DNA from: Chryseobacterium oryzae
GTDB taxonomy: Bacteria > Bacteroidota > Bacteroidia > Flavobacteriales > Weeksellaceae
Direction of reading: 5' to 3'
DNA length: 64,000 bases
Assembly (NCBI RefSeq): GCF_022811665.1
Contig: NZ_CP094529.1
Coordinates: 3,038,001-3,102,000, forward strand
Part shown: piece after piece, positions 18,567 through 25,940 of the stretch
Layout of the letters: each line of letters opens with the position of its first letter
How positions within the stretch are numbered: the first letter of the stretch is position 1
Program-made: the position numbers and the translations under genes
The notes under the pieces: generated by a model
Told to the model about the DNA's origin: nothing
Seen by the model: only the letters and a program-made list of their open reading frames with translations
Databases searched by the model: none

Positions 18567-20558
18567 CTATCCTTTTAAAGCTGCAATTTCATCTCTTAAT
18601 TTAGCCGCTTTTATGAAGTCTAAATTTTTTGCAGCCGCTTCCATTTCTTTCTGTTTCTGCAGAATTATTTTCTCTACATCTTCAGAAGAGTAATTGGCTT
18701 TTGTTTCGGCAACTTTCTGTACAATTTCTTTTTGGGTATATTTTTCGTCCGGGAAATCTTTGCTTCTTCCGACAAGATTTTCGGAGATTTTTTTATTTAA
18801 AGCGGTAGGAACTTTACCATGCTCTTCATTGTAAGCCATTTGTTTTGCACGGCGATACTCGGTTTCATCCAAAGTATTCTGCATAGACTTAGTAATTTTG
18901 TCGGCATACATAATTGCTCTACCGTTTACATTTCTTGCGGCACGCCCCACTGTTTGGATCATAGATCTTCGGCTTCTAAGCATTCCTTCTTTATCGGCAT
19001 CCAAAATAGCCACTAAAGAAACTTCGGGCAAATCTAAACCTTCTCTCAATAAATTTACACCAATTAAAACATCAAACAAACCTAATCGAAGATCCTGCAT
19101 AATCTGAATACGCTCTAAAGTTTCCACATCAGAATGAATATATCTTGTTCGGATTCCGAATTTTGTGAAATACTTGGTAAGTTCTTCCGCCATTTTTTTC
19201 GTTAGGGTTGTTACCAAAACACGTTCGTCTATCTCGGCACGTTTTCGGATTTCCTCCATTAAATCATCAATCTGATTGATGGTTGGACGAATTTCTATAA
19301 TCGGATCTAAAAGTCCGGTAGGGCGGATAATCTGCTCAATATATTCTCCGCCTGTTTTTTCTAATTCATAGTCTGCGGGAGTTGCAGAAACATAAATTAC
19401 CTGATTCTGAATGGCTTCAAATTCTTCAAACTTCAATGGGCGGTTATCCATCGCAGCGGGAAGTCGGAAACCGTATTCCACCAACGCTTCTTTACGGCTT
19501 CTGTCGCCTCCGTACATGGCGTGAACCTGCGGAACGGTAACGTGGCTTTCATCAATCACCATCAGAAAATCTTTTGGGAAGTAATCTAAAAGGCAAAATG
19601 GTCGCGATCCGGGAAGTCTGCCATCCAGATAACGCGAATAATTTTCAATTCCGGAGCAGTAACCTAATTCTTTAATCATTTCAAGATCGAGTTCGGTACG
19701 CTCCTGAAGTCTTTTCGCTTCCAAAGGTTTTTCAATCTCAGAGAAAAAATCAACCTGTTTTACCAAATCATCCTGAATGCTTCTTATAGCACCATTCAAA
19801 GTATCTTTTGAGGTCACAAAGAGATTTGCCGGATATATCTGAATTTGCTCAAAGCTGGAAGTTACATTCCCGGAAACAGGGTCAAAGCTTTGAATTTTCT
19901 CTATTTCATCTCCAAAAAACTGAATTCTAACTCCATTATCTGCATACGCCGGAAAAACATCTACAACATCTCCCTTCACTCTGAAGGTTCCTCTCTGAAA
20001 ATCGCCCAACGTTCGGGAATACAATGCATTCACCAACGAATGAAGCAACGAAGTTCTTGTTGTTTTCTCTCCTATTTCAAGCGAAATAAGAGACTTATGA
20101 AATTCTGTAGGATTCCCAATCCCGTAAATACATGAAACCGAAGCCACAATTAAAACATCTCTTCTCCCTGAAAGCAAACTGGCAGTTGCCGAAAGTCTTA
20201 GCTTTTCGACTTCTTCGTTGATGCTTAAATCTTTTTCTATATAAGTTCCAGAACTTGCAATGTAAGCTTCGGGCTGATAATAATCGTAGTAACTTACAAA
20301 ATACTCCACAGCGTTCTCGGGAAAGAATTCTTTAAACTCCATAAATAGCTGAGCTGCCAAAGTTTTATTATGAGCGAGAACCAAAGTAGGTTTCTGTACA
20401 TTATTCACCACATTGGCAACGGTAAAGGTTTTTCCCGATCCGGTAACTCCTAAAAGGGTTTGGTATTTCTCACCAATTTCTACCCCTTTTGTTAGCTTTT
20501 CGATAGCAGATGGCTGATCTCCGGTTGGTTTGTATTCAGATTGCAGATTAAATTTCAT
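18567..20558 (-). CDS. uvrB: Excinuclease ABC subunit B
   Basis: UvrB is the damage-verifying helicase-like subunit of nucleotide excision repair. Walker A LLGVTGSGKT lies near residue 36, and the beta-hairpin that clamps DNA is YYDYYQPEAYI near residue 91. DESH is the Walker B box near 339, and QTVGRAARN marks helicase motif VI. The C-terminal UVR domain that contacts UvrC occupies the last 40 residues. At 663 residues it is full length. It is monocistronic between two hairpins. Confidence 0.97.
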   Translation of the reverse strand: MKFNLQSEYKPTGDQPSAIEKLTKGVEIGEKYQTLLGVTGSGKTFTVANVVNNVQKPTLVLAHNKTLAAQLFMEFKEFFPENAVEYFVSYYDYYQPEAYIASSGTYIEKDLSINEEVEKLRLSATASLLSGRRDVLIVASVSCIYGIGNPTEFHKSLISLEIGEKTTRTSLLHSLVNALYSRTLGDFQRGTFRVKGDVVDVFPAYADNGVRIQFFGDEIEKIQSFDPVSGNVTSSFEQIQIYPANLFVTSKDTLNGAIRSIQDDLVKQVDFFSEIEKPLEAKRLQERTELDLEMIKELGYCSGIENYSRYLDGRLPGSRPFCLLDYFPKDFLMVIDESHVTVPQVHAMYGGDRSRKEALVEYGFRLPAAMDNRPLKFEEFEAIQNQVIYVSATPADYELEKTGGEYIEQIIRPTGLLDPIIEIRPTINQIDDLMEEIRKRAEIDERVLVTTLTKKMAEELTKYFTKFGIRTRYIHSDVETLERIQIMQDLRLGLFDVLIGVNLLREGLDLPEVSLVAILDADKEGMLRSRRSMIQTVGRAARNVNGRAIMYADKITKSMQNTLDETEYRRAKQMAYNEEHGKVPTALNKKISENLVGRSKDFPDEKYTQKEIVQKVAETKANYSSEDVEKIILQKQKEMEAAAKNLDFIKAAKLRDEIAALKG

Positions 20559-20579
20559 AATGTAAATTTATGAAATAAA

Positions 20580-20602
20580 AAAGAGTCCGAAATGGACTCT
20601 TT
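20580..20602 (-). terminator. Hairpin terminator after the M56 protease gene
   Basis: A perfect 9-bp stem (AAAGAGTCC with GGACTCTTT) with a 5-nt loop sits 5 nt past the M56 gene stop. On the minus strand it is followed by a T-rich stretch. Confidence 0.75.
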
Positions 20603-20607
20603 AGAGA

Positions 20608-21993
20608 TTATTTTTGTTTCTTTTCTTCTGCAAAAGCTATAGTAATTGGCATTTTATATTGAAAGCCAACGGGTTTTCCGTTTAATAATGCTGGTTTCCA
20701 TGTGACGTTTTCACAAGCCAGTTTCGCAACTCTTAAAGCTTCATTATTAAAAGAGGCATTTTCTCCTTTTACATTATAATTGTTTACTTTTCCCTGATCA
20801 TCAACAGTAAAATAGATAACTGTTTTTAAAATTCCTACATCTTCTTTTATTTCCGAAATGTTAAAATAGCCACTAATAAGATTTCTCAATTTAGCGCTTC
20901 CTCCGGGATATTCTGCTGGTGTAAGATCAGCGGCTTCTCCATAGGCAACATCTTGTACATTCTTATTTTCAGAATTAGACAAATTGTTTTTGGCTTCAAT
21001 ATTTCTTTTTACAGGAATGGTATCTTGCTTAGCTGATTTTGGAAGTGCTTCAACATTGGTGGTTGCCTTCTCCTCAATATTGTTATTAACCGTTGCTTTT
21101 TTTGAAAATTTTATTTCTGAAGCCTTGTTGTCTATAGTCACATTATAAACTTTTTCAGAAAAAGCATATCCAGAAATTACGAAAAACGGTATCATCATCA
21201 TTTTCTTAGCGTTGGAAAATTTAGAATTCTTTTTTGTCATCATAATAAATCTTTTTTTAGTGTTATTAAAATTGAATTGGTGTATTAATGATAGATTTTG
21301 TTGTTTTAAAATTTCACTGAGAATAAGTTCCTGATATTGCTTAACATTATTGTTCTTATGCAAAACTTCTTCATCTGCAATAAATTCATGGTTATTTACA
21401 ATCGCTTTATGATACAGATAAACAAATGGATTGAACCATAGAATGGCTTTCACAAATTCAGAAACAATCACATCTAGAGAATGTTTTTGCTGGATATGAA
21501 TTTCTTCATGAAGAAAAATATTGTTTTCGATCTCGTTGTTCCTGAAATACTTTTCGGACAGATAAATGGTGTTCCAAAAACTGAATGGTGCAAGATCTTG
21601 ATAGAGAAGCACTGTTTCTCTGTTTTTATATATTATTTTCCTGCCTCTGAGTTTTTTTATTTTAATGATGGATAAAAATAATTTCAGCACTAAAACCAGC
21701 ATAATAACAGAATAAACAGACCCAATTATATAAGAATAATTAAAACCACCCTGTTCCGCTGGAATTTTCGTTATATTGTGTTCAGGCATTTGCTGTTGAA
21801 ATACCAAGACAGAATTGGGTACTTCTGTTGTTTCTTTTTTAATGCTTAAAAATGGTATCGCAACAGAAAACAAAAGAGAAAACAACAGATAAAAACGATT
21901 GAATACCAATGTCTTTTCTTTTGCCAGAAATAAATAATATAAACCTAAGAAAACTCCTGAACAAAGAATTATTTTTAATAGAATGGTTTCCAT
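20608..21993 (-). CDS. M56 family (BlaR1-like) metallopeptidase with TonB-type C-terminal domain
   Basis: The 461-residue protein starts with several membrane spans (about residues 5-23, 33-50, 88-110). The zinc motif HEEIH is at 162-166, with a second conserved block HEFIADEEVLH near 208. A further hydrophobic segment lies near 265. In place of the penicillin-sensing domain of BlaR1, the C-terminus (about 365-455) resembles a TonB energy-transducer domain, ending WKPALLNGKPVGFQYKMPI. With the adjacent BlaI-type repressor it forms a BlaI/M56 signalling pair: the protease is expected to trigger loss of the repressor. The inducing signal is unknown and need not be a beta-lactam. Confidence 0.85.
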   Translation of the reverse strand: METILLKIILCSGVFLGLYYLFLAKEKTLVFNRFYLLFSLLFSVAIPFLSIKKETTEVPNSVLVFQQQMPEHNITKIPAEQGGFNYSYIIGSVYSVIMLVLVLKLFLSIIKIKKLRGRKIIYKNRETVLLYQDLAPFSFWNTIYLSEKYFRNNEIENNIFLHEEIHIQQKHSLDVIVSEFVKAILWFNPFVYLYHKAIVNNHEFIADEEVLHKNNNVKQYQELILSEILKQQNLSLIHQFNFNNTKKRFIMMTKKNSKFSNAKKMMMIPFFVISGYAFSEKVYNVTIDNKASEIKFSKKATVNNNIEEKATTNVEALPKSAKQDTIPVKRNIEAKNNLSNSENKNVQDVAYGEAADLTPAEYPGGSAKLRNLISGYFNISEIKEDVGILKTVIYFTVDDQGKVNNYNVKGENASFNNEALRVAKLACENVTWKPALLNGKPVGFQYKMPITIAFAEEKKQK

Positions 21994-21998
21994 GATTA

Positions 21999-22367
21999 CT
22001 ATTTTATTTCCTTATCGATAATATCACGGAGTTCTTTCAGTTGTTTCTGCGTCAATTTAGAATTTGATGTAAAAAACGAAGCAAATTGTGTTACAGAACT
22101 GTTGAAAAAACGGTCAATCATAGAAGTCATTTCTTCTTTAAAGTATTCGGTTTTTGCTACTTTCGGGAAATATTCACGGGAATTCCCATAAACTTTAAAT
22201 CCCACCAAATCCTTATTCTGCATTCTTTTAAGCAAGGTTGCTACTGTTGTAGTGGCCGGCTTTGGTTCATCATAAGCATCCAAAATATCCTTCATGAAAG
22301 CTTTTTCTTTTGCCCATAAAATTTCCATCAAAGTTTTTTCGGAATCGGTAAGTTTTATTTCTTTCAT
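21999..22367 (-). CDS. BlaI/MecI/CopY family transcriptional repressor
   Basis: The 122-residue protein has the N-terminal winged helix of BlaI (LTDSEKTLMEILW, then ATTTVATLLKRMQNKDLVG as recognition helix and wing). The C-terminal dimerisation region is IDRFFNSSVTQFASFF, and the protease-sensitive site usually lies between these two parts. It is followed after 5 nt by the M56 protease gene. A palindromic operator of the BlaI type covers its promoter -7 box, indicating autorepression. Confidence 0.92.
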   Translation of the reverse strand: MKEIKLTDSEKTLMEILWAKEKAFMKDILDAYDEPKPATTTVATLLKRMQNKDLVGFKVYGNSREYFPKVAKTEYFKEEMTSMIDRFFNSSVTQFASFFTSNSKLTQKQLKELRDIIDKEIK

Positions 22368-22388
22368 GTTCTACGGTTTTAAAATTTA

Positions 22389-22404
22389 CTCTACAAATGT
22401 AGAG
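22389..22404. promoter_or_regulatory. BlaI-type palindromic operator
   Basis: CTCTACAAATGTAGAG is a perfect 16-bp palindrome around the TACAnnTGTA core that BlaI/MecI repressors are known to recognise. It lies 22 nt upstream of the blaI-like ATG and contains the whole -7 box, so bound repressor would exclude RNA polymerase. Confidence 0.8.
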
Positions 22405-22424
22405 ATAAAATTTTATTATGCAAA
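22394..22424 (-). promoter_or_regulatory. Promoter of the blaI-M56 operon
   Basis: On the minus strand TTTG (22424-22421), a 19-nt spacer and TACATTTG (22401-22394) form a complete Bacteroidota promoter. Initiation would fall near 22388, about 20 nt before the ATG. The -7 box is embedded in the palindromic operator. Confidence 0.8.
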
Positions 22425-22531
22425 TTTTATGGCATTATTTTTCCATTTTAAAACATAACAAAAATTGAAACTTACCTTATAATCAGCACAATACTCAGTC
22501 ATAAAACATTTCACCCAAATAAAATTAATAT

Positions 22532-23731
22532 ATGAAAAAAGTATTCTTACCACTTATATTCGCTTCAGCAACCACTTTGGTTTCTTGTCAGGGAAAAGGA
22601 AAACCCAATGAACCTTCTTCAAGAGAAGAAAAACCCAATACCAATTACAAACCGGCTTTTGCAGGACAAACCCGAATTACACAAATAAAAACAACTACTC
22701 CGTATCAGGTTGAAATTATAAATCGTTCATTAGGAAGACCTTGGGGAATTATTAATCTTCCCGACGGGAGATTTTTAATTACAGAAAAAACAGGTTTTAT
22801 GAATGTTATTTCAGCGGATGGCAAAAATATAACCAAAATTGAAGGTTTCCCGAAAGTAGATTCAAAAGGACAGGGAGGAATGCTGGATGTTGCTCTCGAT
22901 CCTGATTTTAAAACCAATAACACTCTATTTTTCAGTTTTTCTGAGCCTTATGGTGATGGAAATTTAACTTCTGTTGCCAAAGGAAAACTGTCTGCGGATT
23001 TGAAAAATATTTCTGAGGTAAAAGTGATTTTCCGAGCAACTCCTTCTTATGATGGCGATAAACACTACGGAAGCCGTTTAGTTTTCGATAAAGATGGAAA
23101 TCTTTTTGTAAGCACAGGCGAAAGATCTGATAAGCAAACCAGAGTTTATGCTCAGAAAACCGATAATTATTTAGGGAAAATTTTAAAAATCACCAAAGAC
23201 GGAAAACCTGCTCCCGGAAATCCTTTTATTGGAAAATCTGCTTATAAACCTGAAATTTATGCTTTCGGAATCAGAAATCCGCAAGGTTTGGCACTTGATG
23301 AAAAAGGACAGCTCTGGGATATCGAAATGGGACCGAGAGGCGGCGATGAAATCAATCTCATTAAACCCGGAAAAAATTATGGCTGGGGCGATGTAACCTA
23401 TGGAATTGAATATAACGGTGATAAAATCAATAACGGCACAACACAAAAAGCTGGAACTGAACAGCCCGTTTATTACTGGGATCCTGTAGTGTCACCAAGC
23501 GGAGTTGCGTTCTACACCGGAAATATTGCTGAGTGGAAAAACAATTTATTTATTGGCTGCCTTAGTGGAGAACATATCAACAGAATAGTGTTGAAAGATA
23601 ATAAAGTAGTGGGTGAAGAACGTCTTCTTTTGGATCAAAAAGAAAGATTTCGTGATGTTTTGAATGGAAATGATGGAAATTTGTATGCAATAACAGATAG
23701 TGGAAAACTGTACAGGATTTCTAAGAAGTGA
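22532..23731 (+). CDS. PQQ-dependent aldose sugar dehydrogenase-type lipoprotein
   Basis: This 399-residue beta-propeller protein belongs to the GSDH (glucose/sorbosone dehydrogenase) family. A lipoprotein signal (LVSCQG) puts the lipidated cysteine near residue 19. Family segments include RPWGIINLPDGRFLITEKTG, YGSRLVFDKDGNLFVSTGER, FGIRNPQGLALDE and the EMGPRGGDEINLI block. It would oxidise aldose sugars in the periplasm if supplied with PQQ. No PQQ biosynthesis genes are visible nearby, so cofactor origin is open. It is a single gene transcribed away from blaI. Confidence 0.88.
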   Translation: MKKVFLPLIFASATTLVSCQGKGKPNEPSSREEKPNTNYKPAFAGQTRITQIKTTTPYQVEIINRSLGRPWGIINLPDGRFLITEKTGFMNVISADGKNITKIEGFPKVDSKGQGGMLDVALDPDFKTNNTLFFSFSEPYGDGNLTSVAKGKLSADLKNISEVKVIFRATPSYDGDKHYGSRLVFDKDGNLFVSTGERSDKQTRVYAQKTDNYLGKILKITKDGKPAPGNPFIGKSAYKPEIYAFGIRNPQGLALDEKGQLWDIEMGPRGGDEINLIKPGKNYGWGDVTYGIEYNGDKINNGTTQKAGTEQPVYYWDPVVSPSGVAFYTGNIAEWKNNLFIGCLSGEHINRIVLKDNKVVGEERLLLDQKERFRDVLNGNDGNLYAITDSGKLYRISKK

Positions 23732-23760
23732 TGATTTTATTACTAAATAAATTACTTATA

Positions 23761-23801
23761 TAGTTATGGCGGCAAAATCTTCGATTTTGCCGCCATAACT
23801 A
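23761..23801. repeat. 19-bp perfect hairpin, left copy of a pair
   Basis: The arm TAGTTATGGCGGCAAAATC pairs perfectly with GATTTTGCCGCCATAACTA across a TTC loop. It lies between convergent genes (dehydrogenase and LuxR regulator) and may act as a terminator on both strands. The central 27 nt are identical to the hairpin at 26175-26209. Confidence 0.8.
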
Positions 23802-23809
23802 ATTTTCAA

Positions 23810-24568
23810 TTAAATAAGCTTATTATGCGTTGCGTAAGACAAAGCTTCAGTAATGTTGTCTACGCCCATTTTTTCAAACAATTTTCTTCTGTGGAACTTT
23901 ACCGTATCTGAAGAGATAAATATTTTCTCCGCAATTTCATTAATCGTTAATCCTCCGGCATACAGACTTAAAATTTCGGTTTCTCTGTCGGATAATTTTA
24001 CTTTTTGTTTACGCTCCCAAGAATCAGTTTCAAGATTAAATTCAAATATATTTTCCGAATGGGTATCCGAAATAATAATATTTCCGGATGAATGATTAGG
24101 ACTGAGAGAAACAATACACATTGCCTTCCAAATTTTACCTTCTTCATTTAGAAAAAGAGGAGTAAGCTTATGATTGATGAGTATTGAGTTCTTTTTGTCG
24201 TTAATAATAGAGAAATCGTAAGAAATTGTATAATTCTTTCTTTGTTCAAGAGGAAGATTATCAAAAAAATCGAAGCCTATTTGGTTGATTTTCAAAAGTA
24301 AGTTTAAATCTTTTTCTCCGACATATTTAAAATAAAAATCATAACCCAGCAGTTCAACATCTTTAGGTGTTAATCCGCATAAAAACAAAGGGTTATCTGA
24401 AACATATTCGAAACCTCTTTTTTCATAATCAATGATGTATATACTTTGATAAGTAAGCTTAGCAAAGGCTTTTGCCACTTCAAGATAGTTTTCTGTTTGA
24501 GAAACATCTTGAGCAGAAATATCACTGATCGTATTTTTATTTGAAAAAAAGCTGTTGAACTTTTCCAT
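23810..24568 (-). CDS. LuxR-family transcriptional regulator with PAS-like sensor domain
   Basis: The 252-residue protein has a LuxR/GerE helix-turn-helix in its last 60 residues (LSDRETEILSLYAGGL, then INEIAEKIFISSDTVKFHRRKLFEKMGV). The preceding ~180 residues look PAS-like, with IIDYEKRGFEYVSDNPLFLCG near residue 45. No receiver aspartate pattern is present, so it probably senses a ligand or cell state directly. It is divergent from the small-membrane-protein operon. One 16-bp palindrome lies between its -33 and -7 boxes, which suggests autorepression. Confidence 0.85.
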   Translation of the reverse strand: MEKFNSFFSNKNTISDISAQDVSQTENYLEVAKAFAKLTYQSIYIIDYEKRGFEYVSDNPLFLCGLTPKDVELLGYDFYFKYVGEKDLNLLLKINQIGFDFFDNLPLEQRKNYTISYDFSIINDKKNSILINHKLTPLFLNEEGKIWKAMCIVSLSPNHSSGNIIISDTHSENIFEFNLETDSWERKQKVKLSDRETEILSLYAGGLTINEIAEKIFISSDTVKFHRRKLFEKMGVDNITEALSYATHNKLI

Positions 24569-24584
24569 TTTTTTTAAATGTAAA

Positions 24585-24600
24585 CTACACTTTAGTTTAG
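24585..24600. promoter_or_regulatory. Palindromic operator, site 1
   Basis: CTACAC-TTTA-GTTTAG is a 16-bp dyad of the consensus CTAmAC-N4-GTkTAG. It lies about 17 nt upstream of the LuxR-gene ATG, downstream of its probable transcription start. The degenerate half faces the centre of the intergenic region. Confidence 0.6.
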
Positions 24601-24617
24601 TTTTTTTTAAATTTAAA

Positions 24618-24650
24618 CAAATCTACACAAAAGTGTAGCTATTTATCAAA
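24618..24650 (-). promoter_or_regulatory. Promoter of the LuxR-family regulator gene
   Basis: On the minus strand TTTG (24650-24647), a 21-nt spacer and TAGATTTG (24625-24618) match the Bacteroidota promoter. Initiation would fall near 24612, giving a leader of about 45 nt. Confidence 0.65.
24623..24638. promoter_or_regulatory. Palindromic operator, site 2
   Basis: CTACAC-AAAA-GTGTAG is the only perfect dyad of the four. It lies between the -33 and -7 boxes of the regulator's own promoter and overlaps the first bases of the -7 box, a typical repressor position. Confidence 0.65.
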
Positions 24651-24707
24651 CAAAAGAAGTATTTTTTAAACTTCCTTAATGAAATAGGTTTCTTTCATCA
24701 GTTTCAA

Positions 24708-24723
24708 CTACTACAAAGTGTAG
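24708..24723. promoter_or_regulatory. Palindromic operator, site 3
   Basis: CTACTA-CAAA-GTGTAG matches the 16-bp pattern with one weaker half. Its centre is 38 bp from site 4, the same distance that separates sites 1 and 2. Confidence 0.5.
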
Positions 24724-24745
24724 TTTTTGATTTCCTCCTTTTAAT

Positions 24746-24761
24746 CTAAACTTTAGTGTAG
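24746..24761. promoter_or_regulatory. Palindromic operator, site 4
   Basis: CTAAAC-TTTA-GTGTAG mirrors site 1. Its centre lies about 43 bp before the likely start of the small-protein transcript, the position known for class II activation by LuxR-type proteins. Confidence 0.6.
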
Positions 24762-24783
24762 CCGCTTTTTTTTTAGCTGCTTA

Positions 24784-24791
24784 TATTTTTG
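24784..24791 (+). promoter_or_regulatory. -7 box of the small-membrane-protein operon
   Basis: TATTTTTG matches TAnnTTTG and lies 37 nt before the first small gene. No TTTG -33 box is seen at the proper spacing, which would fit a promoter that depends on an activator bound at site 4. Confidence 0.6.
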
Positions 24792-24828
24792 TAAAAGAAA
24801 AAGAAAACAATTTAAAATAAAAACAATC

Positions 24829-24942
24829 ATGAAAAAATTATTTAAACTATTTAGTGCAGGAATGGTATTAATTGGAAGCCTTGCATTTGGACAAACTAGA
24901 GAAATCGCTTTAGGAGATTTAGTATTTACTAATAAATATTAA
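24829..24942 (+). CDS. 37-residue putative secreted peptide
   Basis: This short frame has a clear N-terminal export signal: a lysine-rich start, a hydrophobic core (LFSAGMVLIGSLAF) and a likely cleavage after residue 21 (AFG-Q). The predicted mature part is only about 16 residues (QTREIALGDLVFTNKY). It is the first gene after the promoter at 24784, and the next gene starts 4 nt beyond its stop. I know of no family for it. The signal peptide, the tight spacing and its position make coding likely in spite of the length. Confidence 0.6.
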   Translation: MKKLFKLFSAGMVLIGSLAFGQTREIALGDLVFTNKY

Positions 24943-24946
24943 AATT

Positions 24947-25132
24947 ATGGAAATCTTTGCTTTAATGATTGTATTAGTCATTTTAATGGCTATCGTAATT
25001 GGAATAATTTCAATAAAAAACAATCCCAAGTTGACAAAAAGAGAAAGAGTTAACTACTCTATTCTAGTTATACTATTTCCTTTTTGGGGTACTATAATAT
25101 ATTATTTTTTAAATTTCAAAAAACAAAAATGA
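24947..25132 (+). CDS. 61-residue two-span membrane protein
   Basis: Two hydrophobic segments (residues about 4-23 and 38-55) are separated by a basic loop, NNPKLTKRERVN. The C-terminus ends YYFLNFKKQK, closely like the tail of the small gene at 25778. The layout vaguely resembles the phospholipase-D-like N-terminal membrane hairpin, but no catalytic part exists. It overlaps the next start in an ATGA arrangement. No function is known. Confidence 0.7.
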   Translation: MEIFALMIVLVILMAIVIGIISIKNNPKLTKRERVNYSILVILFPFWGTIIYYFLNFKKQK

Positions 25133-25320
25133 AAGTACTGATACCCATTTTCGTAACAGCAGTATGCTTAGTGCTTTTTCTTATTTCAAGATATTACTTT
25201 TTTAATAACGAAGAAGATTCCATGATCAAAATTCTTTTACAAGGCTTTTTAATTGGAGCTGTAATCTCTACGATTTTCGCCTTTTTTAATAAAAGAAATA
25301 AAAATAATCCGGAAAGCTAA
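25129..25320 (+). CDS. 63-residue two-span membrane protein, divergent paralog in the array
   Basis: The start is the ATG at 25129 inside the ATGA overlap with the previous gene. Two membrane segments (residues 5-25 and about 36-54) flank a polar loop, FFNNEEDSMIK. Loop position, the following LLQG/LLKS-like helix start and the basic, asparagine-rich tail match the genes at 25356 and 25941, so it appears to be a more diverged member of the same group. Confidence 0.7.
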   Translation: MKVLIPIFVTAVCLVLFLISRYYFFNNEEDSMIKILLQGFLIGAVISTIFAFFNKRNKNNPES

Positions 25321-25355
25321 TTTTTAAACTTTTTACAATTTAAATAAAAAAAACA

Positions 25356-25550
25356 ATGAAAACAACCAAACTATTTATCGGAACCTTAATCTTTGGAATT
25401 CTTATTTTTTGCTCCAATTATTTTTTGTTCAATGAAGAAAATGAAATTTCAGTGATGAGTGCAGCTTTGCAAAGTTTATTCTCCAGTGTGATATTCTTTG
25501 TGCTGATGTATTTTATTAATAAAAAGAACAACAATGAATCTACCAATTAA
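25356..25550 (+). CDS. 64-residue two-span membrane protein, paralog of the gene at 25941
   Basis: Two membrane helices (about residues 5-26 and 38-54) enclose the acidic loop FNEENEIS. By hand alignment 43 of the first 58 residues are identical to the protein encoded at 25941-26117, differing mainly in conservative changes and in an extra NNESTN tail here. This is a recent local duplication. It overlaps the following gene by 17 nt. Confidence 0.75.
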   Translation: MKTTKLFIGTLIFGILIFCSNYFLFNEENEISVMSAALQSLFSSVIFFVLMYFINKKNNNESTN

Positions 25551-25770
25551 AAACAAACTAACCATCATAATTCCCATCATCATCATGCTTTGGGCATTAA
25601 ATAGATTTTTAAATTCTTCAGTTTTTGATACAATGATTTCTGATGGAAATGAAGAGATAAAAGAGTTTGTAAAGAAATCTTTCAGTTGGGGGATTTTCTT
25701 CGGTGCGCTGATAGCAGTGTTGATAAAATATATTGCACAGCTTTTAAATAATAACAATCAATCAAAATAA
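25534..25770 (+). CDS. 78-residue two-span membrane protein
   Basis: An N-terminal hydrophobic helix (IIIPIIIMLWAL) and a second one (WGIFFGALIAVLIKYIA) flank the acidic loop MISDGNEEIKEF. The topology matches its neighbours, but sequence similarity is weak. It ends with an asparagine-rich tail, NNNNQSK. The start overlaps the previous gene, indicating coupled translation. Confidence 0.7.
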   Translation: MNLPIKNKLTIIIPIIIMLWALNRFLNSSVFDTMISDGNEEIKEFVKKSFSWGIFFGALIAVLIKYIAQLLNNNNQSK

Positions 25771-25777
25771 TTAAATC

Positions 25778-25936
25778 ATGAAACCACTCGTAATTTTATT
25801 TGCCGTTCAGTCTTCAGCAGTATCTTTCGTAAAGTATTATCAGGATTTTTGGGATCTTCCCTCAATTCTGAGTTTTGGAAGCCTTTTGGCTTTCTCGGGA
25901 TATTTAATTGTTCATTTTTTAAATTTCAAAAAATAA
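25778..25936 (+). CDS. 52-residue hydrophobic protein
   Basis: This small frame opens with a hydrophobic segment (LVILFAVQSSAVSF), has an aromatic middle (KYYQDFWDLPS) and a second hydrophobic helix, then ends HFLNFKK. The tail and 19 nt of its DNA (25915-25933) repeat the end of the 61-residue gene (25105-25123). It starts 7 nt after the previous stop and is followed 4 nt later by the next start. Confidence 0.6.
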   Translation: MKPLVILFAVQSSAVSFVKYYQDFWDLPSILSFGSLLAFSGYLIVHFLNFKK

Positions 25937-25940
25937 AAAA

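Noticed and set aside
22389..24761. One common operator family for the BlaI site and the four LuxR-locus palindromes
   Set aside because: The half-sites look alike (CTACA/TGTAG), but the spacing differs (TACA-N2-TGTA against TACA-N6-TGTA), so different proteins are more likely.
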